This document shows, piece by piece, positions 1 to 5,945 of a DNA stretch of 8,782 nt. This DNA comes from Ahrensia sp. (lineage in GTDB: Bacteria; Pseudomonadota; Alphaproteobacteria; Rhizobiales; Rhizobiaceae), in assembly GCA_024639025.1 (NCBI GenBank), contig JAHEJF010000049.1, positions 1-8,782 on the forward strand, given 5' to 3'. The notes beneath the pieces were generated by a model. The model was not told the DNA's origin. It was given only the letters and a program-made list of their open reading frames with translations, and did no database searches. Positions within the stretch are counted from its first letter, which is position 1, and the number at the start of each line of letters is the position of its first letter. Both the position numbers and the translations under genes were made by a program.

Positions 1-2
1 GC

Positions 3-1175
3 GAAACAGGTGCTGTATTGGGCCTTGTTGCGCGCATGCGTGATAGGGGCATCAATGTGGTGTTGACCACTGGTACGACGACATCAGCCGCTTTGGTCGC
101 CGAAAGGCTTGGCGAAGATGTCATGCATCAATATGTGCCGCTGGACCTGAAACCCGCTGTCAGCCGTTTCCTGAATTACTGGAAACCAGATGTCGCCATC
201 TTCGCTGAATCCGAGATTTGGCCGATGACAATCCTCGAATTGGGTGCCCGACGCATACCACAAATTCTGATCAATGGTCGCATGTCGGACAGGTCATTTG
301 AGCGTTGGCAAAGGCGGGTCGCCCTTGCTGAATCTCTGTTTGAAAATTTCTCACATGTTGCGGTTCAGACCGAGCGTGACGCGGAGCGTTTTATGTCATT
401 GGGCGCCAGGCCGGTTACCGTTACTGGCAATCTGAAGGCCGATGTGGTCCTGCCGCCCGTAGACGCGGAAACGCAGGTGAAAATGCAGGCTGCCGTAAAA
501 GGCCGCAAAGTTTGGGCCGCAATTTCAACCCATGAAGGCGAGGAACTGATTGCAACGCGGGTGCACCGCGCCCTCAAAAAGCAATGGCCCAATCTGCTGA
601 CGATCATTGTTCCCCGGCATCCCCGCCGGACTGGCGAGGTCCATTCCATGCTCGAAGAGCAGGGCATGGTCGTTGCGCTGCGTTCTGCGCATGGTTTTCC
701 CGTCAATTCAACGGACGTTTTCCTTGGCGATTCCATCGGCGAGATGGGATTGTTCCTTCGCATGGCCAATGTGGCATTTGTCGGAAAGTCTTTGACGGGC
801 GGTGGTGGTCAGAACCCGCTTGAGCCGGCCGTTCTTGACACCGCAATTCTTTCGGGTCCGAACGTGAACGCATTTGCAGAGGCCTACCAGAAACTGGTTC
901 AGTCGCGTGGCGCGCGCTATGTTCAAGACGAACAGGAACTGGCCAAGGCGATCAATCACCTGCTTGGCAACGAGCGCTTGCGCAAGGGGATGGCACAGGC
1001 CGCTGCGCGTGTTGTGGGTGAGATGGAAGGGGCCTTGGACAAGACTTGGGACATGCTCGGACCTTATGTCCAGCCCTTGATCGTTGAAGCGGGCCTGACA
1101 GGTACCAGCAGGCGCGAAGCATCGGATGAATTGTCCCTGAATTCAAACGGAAGAGCACGTATTGGCTGGACATGA
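3..1175 (+). CDS. waaA: 3-deoxy-D-manno-octulosonic acid (Kdo) transferase, 5'-truncated by the window edge
   Basis: Transfers Kdo from CMP-Kdo to the lipid A precursor at the inner face of the cytoplasmic membrane (GT30 family, also called kdtA). The reading frame is open from the first base and starts with GET; in this family the Glu of the VGE motif is the proposed catalytic base, so only roughly the first 45–60 residues, including the membrane anchor, should be missing. A TTG at 18 is not the true start. Family signatures seen: TTGTTTSA after the first strand, the FAESEIWP segment near 200–225, PRHPRR near 616–633 (CMP-Kdo-binding half), GDSIGEMGLF near 727–756, and a GGGGQNPLEPA loop near 799–831. 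The last ~30 residues are a poorly conserved tail. The stop (TGA, 1173–1175) lies inside the start region of lpxK, implying translational coupling. Identification is secure; only the N-terminus is unseen. Confidence 0.96.
   Translation, partial: ETGAVLGLVARMRDRGINVVLTTGTTTSAALVAERLGEDVMHQYVPLDLKPAVSRFLNYWKPDVAIFAESEIWPMTILELGARRIPQILINGRMSDRSFERWQRRVALAESLFENFSHVAVQTERDAERFMSLGARPVTVTGNLKADVVLPPVDAETQVKMQAAVKGRKVWAAISTHEGEELIATRVHRALKKQWPNLLTIIVPRHPRRTGEVHSMLEEQGMVVALRSAHGFPVNSTDVFLGDSIGEMGLFLRMANVAFVGKSLTGGGGQNPLEPAVLDTAILSGPNVNAFAEAYQKLVQSRGARYVQDEQELAKAINHLLGNERLRKGMAQAAARVVGEMEGALDKTWDMLGPYVQPLIVEAGLTGTSRREASDELSLNSNGRARIGWT
1149..1155 (+). promoter_or_regulatory. ribosome binding site supporting a TTG start of lpxK
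   Basis: GGAAGAG lies 6 nt before the TTG at 1162, inside the end of waaA. The next in-frame ATG (codon 17, at 1210) would remove the conserved APPFW segment, so this site supports the TTG start. Confidence 0.55.
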
Positions 1176-2196
1176 AGCCCCGCCATTCTGGCATGAAAAA
1201 CCCGGAATCATGTCACTGGCACTAAGCCCAATCAGCGCAGTCTATGGCGCCGTTGCGCGTTATCGGATGGATAAGGCAAAACCAAGTTACTTGAACGCTC
1301 CTGTCCTGTGCATCGGCAATCTGACAGTCGGCGGCGCAGGCAAGACCCCAACCGCAATTGCATTGGCGAAATCTGCATTAAAACAAAAGCTTAAGCCAGG
1401 TATTGTCAGCAGGGGGTATGGCGGTATTCACGTTAAGCCGCATCTCGTCGACATCGAAAAGGATACAGCCAGCGCCGTTGGTGATGAACCCTTGTTGCTG
1501 GCACGCGTGGCACCCACAATGGTTGGACGCAACCGTGCAGGCAGCGGGCAGCAACTGCTGGATTCGGGGTGCGACTTCATCATCATGGATGACGGCTTCC
1601 AAAGCCGCTCACTGCACTATGATTACGCTCTCATTGCTCTGGATGCCCGGCGCGGTATCGGCAATGGTCATATGATCCCGGCAGGCCCGCTTCGTGCGCC
1701 ATTAAAAGACCAGATGCGACACGCCAGCGCCATTCTGAGCATCGGTGAAGGCGACGCTGGCGATCCAGTTATTCGTGCGGCTGCACGGGCGGGCAAGCCC
1801 TTGTTTCAAGCCAAATTGAAACCAAAAAATGCGCGTGCCATCTCGGGCAAGCAGGTACTCGCTTTTACAGGCATCGGAGATCCGCAAAAGTTCTTCGACA
1901 CTTTGTCGAGCTCCGGTTGCTGGGTGGGGGCAAGTCGCGCCTTTGGTGATCATCACATGTACACCGAAGCCGAAGCCCAGCAACTGCTGGACAAAGCTGG
2001 CGATGAAAAACTGGAGCTTGTGACGACTGAAAAAGACGCTGTTCGCTTGACCCACTCCGAGGGTCCTCTGGCAAAATTGCGAGAACGTGCGCACGTCGTA
2101 CCCATTTCGCTCGAATTTGAACTGAAGACTGAAGCAGCGACAATTATTGAAGCTATCATCAAGAACTACGAAGAGCGGCGGCTTGAAACTGGTTAG
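1162..2196 (+). CDS. lpxK: tetraacyldisaccharide 4'-kinase (lipid A 4'-kinase)
   Basis: Phosphorylates the 4' position of the tetraacyldisaccharide-1-phosphate lipid A precursor using ATP, at the cytoplasmic membrane. The 344-residue length fits the family. The N-terminus has the APPFW…PG segment (residues 6–15) and a short hydrophobic stretch (about 17–34) that likely contacts the membrane. A Walker A variant, GGAGKTP, is at residues 57–63, and the diagnostic DDGFQ motif is at 143–147, followed by DARRG and the IPAGPLR segment. The start chosen is TTG at 1162: it gives the conserved N-terminus and has GGAAGAG at 1149–1155 with 6 nt spacing. The nearby ATG at 1172 is out of frame. The gene overlaps the waaA stop by 14 nt, so the two are surely co-transcribed and probably translationally coupled. 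No truncation or missing motif is seen. Confidence 0.96.
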   Translation: MAGHEAPPFWHEKPGIMSLALSPISAVYGAVARYRMDKAKPSYLNAPVLCIGNLTVGGAGKTPTAIALAKSALKQKLKPGIVSRGYGGIHVKPHLVDIEKDTASAVGDEPLLLARVAPTMVGRNRAGSGQQLLDSGCDFIIMDDGFQSRSLHYDYALIALDARRGIGNGHMIPAGPLRAPLKDQMRHASAILSIGEGDAGDPVIRAAARAGKPLFQAKLKPKNARAISGKQVLAFTGIGDPQKFFDTLSSSGCWVGASRAFGDHHMYTEAEAQQLLDKAGDEKLELVTTEKDAVRLTHSEGPLAKLRERAHVVPISLEFELKTEAATIIEAIIKNYEERRLETG

Positions 2197-2199
2197 AGA

Positions 2200-2220
2200 G
2201 TTTCAGTCTTCAACTGAAAC
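2200..2220 (+). terminator. hairpin just after lpxK, possible transcription end
   Basis: A perfect 8-bp inverted repeat (GTTTCAGT / ACTGAAAC) with a 5-nt loop CTTCA begins 3 nt after the lpxK stop. Position suggests an end-of-operon structure. The following bases are GCTGGCGCGG, with no T-run, so a classical intrinsic terminator is not supported. It may instead protect the mRNA 3' end. Confidence 0.4.
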
Positions 2221-2368
2221 GCTGGCGCGGATTCGGGCATTGAAAATATTGAATAAATCCGGGTACCGCGATTCCATCAAAACCTGACAGAGTCTGGAAT
2301 GCCTGAGCAATGAATCGAACCGCAGGCATGCTTTAAGGTGTTGAAATTATGAAGTGATTACAGGTCGT

Positions 2369-2384
2369 GGTTTGAGATCAAACC
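2369..2384 (-). terminator. short palindrome downstream of the DUF2093 gene
   Basis: GGTTTGA and TCAAACC flank two bases, forming a nearly perfect 16-base palindrome 20 nt beyond the stop of the minus-strand DUF2093 gene. Position suggests the end of the mutL–DUF2093 transcript. No T-run follows on the minus strand, and a short protein-binding palindrome is an alternative. Confidence 0.3.
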
Positions 2385-2404
2385 CCCTGATGCGGTCAAC
2401 TGGT

Positions 2405-2617
2405 TTACTCTTGCGCTTCCTGCTCCGCTTTAACGGCCGCCAACACGTCGATATATGCTTCCTGACGGGCAACACTCCAATACTTCAGCTCTTCTATCGG
2501 AATGGGTTTTCCGGTTTGCGCACAGCGCACGAAGCTGCCGGCTTTTATCACACGATAATCGCCGTCCAGATAGCGGATTTTTGCTTCGCTTGAGCCAGAA
2601 AGATCGTGAATGTTCAT
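2405..2617 (-). CDS. DUF2093 family small protein
   Basis: A 70-residue protein of the alphaproteobacterial DUF2093 family; no function is established. Family features visible: AKIRYLDGDYRV at 12–23, then VRCAQTGKPIP at 30–40 with a single Cys (C32), then the aromatic block LKYWSVARQEAY at 44–55. The TGKPIP turn next to the lone Cys is the most distinctive part. There is no signal peptide or membrane segment, so it is probably cytosolic. The ATG at 2617 was preferred over the upstream in-frame ATG at 2650 because AAGGGAG lies 7 nt before it and because family similarity starts just after it. It follows mutL on the same strand with a 62-nt gap, so it is probably on the mutL transcript. The composition is ordinary for the window. 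Confidence 0.88.
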   Translation of the reverse strand: MNIHDLSGSSEAKIRYLDGDYRVIKAGSFVRCAQTGKPIPIEELKYWSVARQEAYIDVLAAVKAEQEAQE

Positions 2618-2624
2618 CGGATTG

Positions 2625-2631
2625 CTCCCTT
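2625..2631 (-). promoter_or_regulatory. ribosome binding site that sets the DUF2093 start
   Basis: On the minus strand AAGGGAG precedes the ATG at 2617 by 7 nt. No similar site precedes the upstream in-frame ATG at 2650, so the shorter 70-residue product is favoured. Confidence 0.6.
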
Positions 2632-2679
2632 GGACCTGTGATGCCAGCAAACAGGCGCTAACGTCAAGTATTGCCGGCT

Positions 2680-4491
2680 TTACCGGCGGCCAAACAGCTT
2701 TTCGATATCAGCCAGGTCCAACTCAATAAAGGTTGGTCTGCCGTGATTGCAGGTGCCGGAGCCGGGCGTTTCTTCCATTTGCCGTAACAAGGCGTTCATC
2801 TCTTCATGGCGCATACGTCTGCCTGCGCGCACAGAGCCGTGGCAAGCCATTGTCGAGGCAACCTTTTCTATCAGACCTTTTAGCCTCAGGGCTCCGTCAG
2901 CCGAGTTTTCCAGCAAATCAGCCGCCAGATCTCTTACCAGCCCGTGCGTGTCTGTATCGCCAAGTATCGCAGGGACACCGCGCACCGCAACCGCGCCCGG
3001 CCCAAACCCTTCAACCAGAAGGCCAAATTTCTCCAAAGTTGCACTTTGTTCAACAACTGCCTGCATCTCGTCCTCGTTCAGATCAACAATATCGGGGACA
3101 AGCAACATCTGGCTCGCAAGGTTCTTGTTCTCCATTGCAGACTTTAGGGCTTCAAAAACCAGCCGCTCATGGGCTGCGTGTTGATCAACGATAACGACAG
3201 ATTTCTCGGTTTGGGAAACGATATAGGTGTCGTGGATCTGGGCGCGGGCCGCCCCAAGGGGAAATTCCTGGGCTTGAGTATCAATCGCGGTCGAGCCGGT
3301 TGGATTGGATATATCGCGGCTTTGAGGTGGCAAGTCGCCCAAATGCGCCTGCGCAATTTCTTCAAAACCAGTAGTTGGCTCCAAAGGGCGCTGCCAGGAC
3401 TGGCCGGGATCAAACGGCGCAGCAGGTCGGTTTTCAGGCCGATTGCCGCTTTGAAAAGCGTTCACCATTGCTTCAGTTGCTGCCGTGGAGCCGCGGACAC
3501 CCGATTGTTGCAAGGCGTGGCGAACACCTGAAACAAGCAAACCCCGCACCAATCCGGGATCACGAAACCGTACATCGGCCTTGGCAGGGTGAACATTGAC
3601 GTCGACCAGGGCTGGATCGATGTCGATAAACAGCACCGCAACCGGGTAGCGGTCACGCACCAAACTATCGGAATAGGCGGCTCTCAAAGCCCCGAGTACC
3701 TGTCGATCTTTGATTGGACGTCCGTTGACATAGGCAAATTGATGGCTGGCCGATCCACGATGAAATGAAGGAAGCGAGATTAGCCCAGAAATTGATACGC
3801 CATCGCGCTCAACATTCAGCGCAAGGGCATTGTCGGTAAACTCCTGACCAAGGACCTGTCCAATCCGCCGTTTTCGTCCATCGGCATCGGCGCTGCAGGC
3901 CGGATAGTCGAGGATCCGGCGCTCGGTCCCTGATAAGGCGAAGGATGTTGCAGGAGCTGCCAGTGCGAGACGGCGAACGACATCATTGATCGCTGTGCTT
4001 TCTGCCCTTTCCGATTTCATGAATTTTAAACGCGCGGGTGTCGCATAAAACAGATCGCGCACTTCCACGTGCGTGCCAGGATTGCAGGGCGCCGGCTTGG
4101 GACCGGATACACGACCACCATCGACATTGATCGATGAACCATCATCGCCGTCATGCAGGCGTGAGGCAATCGACAATTTCGCAACCGAACCGATGGATGG
4201 CAGCGCCTCGCCGCGAAATCCCAGCGATGCGATTGCGTCCAATCCCTGTTCCAATTTGGATGTACAGTGGCGTGCAATGGCAAGCTGAAGGTCCGTTTCG
4301 CTCATGCCATGCCCGTTGTCGACCACACTCAAATAGGACTTTCCACCGGCTGTCGTCAATATCTCGATGCGCGTCGCGCCGGCATCCAGTGCATTTTCGA
4401 TCAGTTCTTTGACAACGCTGGCTGGCCGCTCGACCACTTCGCCTGCAGCGATCTGGTTTACAATATTCTCATCAAGGCGCCGAATGTTCAT
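2680..4491 (-). CDS. mutL: DNA mismatch repair protein MutL, endonuclease type
   Basis: Couples mismatch recognition by MutS to strand incision and excision. About 603 residues, normal for the family. The N-terminal GHKL ATPase has [16 protein letters not shown] (15–30, with the likely catalytic E29), ENALDAG (32–38), DNGHGM (58–63) and GFRGEAL (91–97). A variable linker rich in Pro, Gln and Gly precedes the C-terminal dimerisation domain. That domain carries [12 protein letters not shown], matching the DQHA-x2-E-x4-E metal-binding endonuclease motif (D436, E442, E447), plus ACHGSV (549–554), CNHGRP (581–586, with Asn where Pro is usual) and a terminal FGR (600–602). This suits a lineage without MutH. 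The ATG at 4491 was preferred over 4500 because it gives the usual MNIRRL start and puts the catalytic Glu at 29; neither start has a clear ribosome binding site. A DUF2093 gene follows 62 nt after the stop. Confidence 0.96.
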   Translation of the reverse strand: MNIRRLDENIVNQIAAGEVVERPASVVKELIENALDAGATRIEILTTAGGKSYLSVVDNGHGMSETDLQLAIARHCTSKLEQGLDAIASLGFRGEALPSIGSVAKLSIASRLHDGDDGSSINVDGGRVSGPKPAPCNPGTHVEVRDLFYATPARLKFMKSERAESTAINDVVRRLALAAPATSFALSGTERRILDYPACSADADGRKRRIGQVLGQEFTDNALALNVERDGVSISGLISLPSFHRGSASHQFAYVNGRPIKDRQVLGALRAAYSDSLVRDRYPVAVLFIDIDPALVDVNVHPAKADVRFRDPGLVRGLLVSGVRHALQQSGVRGSTAATEAMVNAFQSGNRPENRPAAPFDPGQSWQRPLEPTTGFEEIAQAHLGDLPPQSRDISNPTGSTAIDTQAQEFPLGAARAQIHDTYIVSQTEKSVVIVDQHAAHERLVFEALKSAMENKNLASQMLLVPDIVDLNEDEMQAVVEQSATLEKFGLLVEGFGPGAVAVRGVPAILGDTDTHGLVRDLAADLLENSADGALRLKGLIEKVASTMACHGSVRAGRRMRHEEMNALLRQMEETPGSGTCNHGRPTFIELDLADIEKLFGRR

Positions 4492-4621
4492 GGCAAGCAT
4501 ATAGGCGATTGCGCATTGCGCTTAAACCATCGATGGCCAATATCAACTGATTGCTGAAATACGCGGCTGGGATCTTCAATCCAGTATGCTATTCCTCTAT
4601 GCTTGGTGCGTTGCACAAAGT

Positions 4622-4627
4622 GAGGAG
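4622..4627 (+). promoter_or_regulatory. strong ribosome binding site of the DUF442 gene
   Basis: GAGGAG lies 5 nt before the ATG at 4633 and fixes that start. The 141-nt gap between divergent mutL and this gene (4492–4632) must hold promoters for both, but I see no convincing –35/–10 pair. Confidence 0.7.
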
Positions 4628-4632
4628 CCAAA

Positions 4633-4980
4633 ATGAGTCTGCCGTCTGACCACAGAATGATTGACGATCAAGTCGCCGTATCGGGTCAAATCACCGTTGA
4701 GCAGGTCAATGAGATCGCTCAATCAGGGTATAAGTCATTGATTTGCAATCGTCCTGATGGTGAAGCGCCGGATCAGACGGAGGTAGCAAGGATAGAACAG
4801 GCTGCCAAGGCAGCAGGCTTGGCGTTTCGAAATATTCCGGTACTCAGCTCTGGTATGACGATGGAAAATGTCGAGGCAACACGCACCGCACTTGATGAAC
4901 TGGAACGCCCCATCTTGGCCTATTGCCGGTCAGGCGCGCGCTCCACCAATGTATACAACATGGCCAAAGCACGATCTTAG
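4633..4980 (+). CDS. DUF442 / TIGR01244 family protein (rhodanese-like sulfur transferase or phosphatase)
   Basis: A 115-residue single-domain cytosolic protein. The layout follows the DUF442 (beta-lactamase-hydrolase-like phosphatase) family: an early VAVSGQIT strand-turn (14–21), then ICNRPDGEAPDQ (37–48), FRNIPVLSSGMT near 65–76, and the catalytic loop YCRSGARST (97–105). The nucleophile is C98 and the anion-binding Arg is R103. This C-x4-R six-residue loop is of rhodanese type rather than the C-x5-R loop of protein tyrosine phosphatases, so persulfide transfer seems more likely, though family members are annotated both ways. In other bacteria the domain occurs fused to or beside persulfide dioxygenases and sulfide oxidation genes; none is visible here. 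The protein ends only 12 residues after R103. It is monocistronic as far as seen, divergent from mutL and convergent with the PPC gene. Confidence 0.85.
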   Translation: MSLPSDHRMIDDQVAVSGQITVEQVNEIAQSGYKSLICNRPDGEAPDQTEVARIEQAAKAAGLAFRNIPVLSSGMTMENVEATRTALDELERPILAYCRSGARSTNVYNMAKARS

Positions 4981-4987
4981 CCGCAGA

Positions 4988-5932
4988 TCAAACGCTTGAA
5001 TCGCGCACTTCCCGCATTGTGTCGATCAATGCCTGATCAACGACTTCCAGAAGATAGATTTCGGCGGTTATGCAAACCGGACTGCGGCCCCTGACCAAAT
5101 ATCCCATGAATTCAGTGCCATTCTCGTCGACAAGATTGGCCAGGATTGATGCACGTCTTTCACCATTGCGTTCGGCCATGATCTCGCCATTGAAGGCCAA
5201 CACCTCCATGCCGACGCTTGCCATTTCCTTGATTGAGCCGCGTTGGGAAAGCACGGGCTTGTTCAAACTGCCAAGCGATGAGCCTATGAGGGCGTTCTTG
5301 ATTTTCTTAGCTGTGCAAAAGTCTTCGAGCGCCGTCGGCAAGTCCTCATTGGGATGGACCCGCACAAAAAACTCGCGGCCAAATCCATCGTCGATACAAT
5401 CGGGTTGGTGGGCATCGATCTCGAATATCGCATGAAGTGTCTCGGCATTGGCGCATTTTGTGATGCTATTGCCGACAAACACATTCATTTTTGCAAATAT
5501 CGGCTCGGAAATCAGGCAGTCCTCTGCCATGAAATGCCCCCCGATTTCGTTCCCGTGCGGATTTTCGGAGAATTTGGCATGGCAGTGAACGAATGCGGGC
5601 GCGTCCTCGGCAAAACCAAACGAGCAGGTGCCCATGGTTAGCTCGGTTGCACCATATTCCCTGATATAGGTGTAATTTGCGGCTTTGCCTTCGCGTGCAG
5701 GCCCACCGGTGGTGAACCTGGTTTTTTCAAGCGCACCGCCTTCAAGCGACGCCGTACCGCATGCACCACCCAGTTTTTCGGCTGCATCAACTATGGCGGT
5801 GTGCAGGCTCTGACCCGGAGCCAGAATAACGTCGCTGGTGACAACATTGGCAAGCTCGACAAAATCCAGGCGCGATGGATTAAGCGGGCCGGGATGCTTC
5901 ATATGAAAGAGTCTTTTCTGGTCTTTGCTCAT
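4988..5932 (-). CDS. tandem PPC/DUF296-domain protein of unknown function
   Basis: About 314 residues with two PPC (DUF296, 'plants and prokaryotes conserved') domains in a row. The first (about 20–165) has the family's His pair, FVHCH, at H116 and H118, then GGHFMAEDCLISEP with H133; these three His are the presumed metal or ligand site of bacterial PPC proteins. The second (about 175–310) keeps the fold signature, with IGSSLGSLNKPVL, FNGEI and a closing VRGRSPVCITAEIYLLE, but the matching positions read SIL and MGY, so its His are lost. There is no signal peptide or membrane segment. The ATG at 5932 was chosen: it lies 13 nt after the selO stop and gives a natural N-terminus; ATG 5902 is an alternative, and neither has a clear ribosome binding site. 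A longer frame to 6028 would overlap selO. It is probably co-transcribed with selO. Some PPC proteins bind AT-rich DNA through added AT-hooks; none is seen here, so 'DNA-binding' would be unsafe. Confidence 0.85.
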   Translation of the reverse strand: MSKDQKRLFHMKHPGPLNPSRLDFVELANVVTSDVILAPGQSLHTAIVDAAEKLGGACGTASLEGGALEKTRFTTGGPAREGKAANYTYIREYGATELTMGTCSFGFAEDAPAFVHCHAKFSENPHGNEIGGHFMAEDCLISEPIFAKMNVFVGNSITKCANAETLHAIFEIDAHQPDCIDDGFGREFFVRVHPNEDLPTALEDFCTAKKIKNALIGSSLGSLNKPVLSQRGSIKEMASVGMEVLAFNGEIMAERNGERRASILANLVDENGTEFMGYLVRGRSPVCITAEIYLLEVVDQALIDTMREVRDSSV

Positions 5933-5945
5933 GTTGGTATTGAAC

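Larger units (their letters stand above)
2197..2404. other. convergent intergenic region dense in inverted repeats
   Basis: No credible gene here. Besides the hairpin at 2200–2220 there are CGCGG/CCGCG (2226–2230 with 2266–2270), ATTCCA/TGGAAT (2271–2276 with 2295–2300), ATGCCTG/CAGGCAT (2299–2305 with 2323–2329) and GGTTTGA/TCAAACC (2369–2375 with 2378–2384). The arms are close together and mostly perfect. The region separates the 3' ends of lpxK (plus) and the DUF2093 gene (minus), so it may hold termination or mRNA-end structures for both transcripts, or a small structured RNA. None of the hairpins is followed by a T-run on either strand. Confidence 0.5.

Noticed and set aside
365..769. 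Open frame of 134 codons on the minus strand
   Set aside because: Antisense shadow of waaA with Ser/Arg/Thr-rich, motif-free translation.
2354..2593. Open frame of 79 codons on the plus strand
   Set aside because: It is antisense to the DUF2093 gene, which has a ribosome binding site and family motifs.
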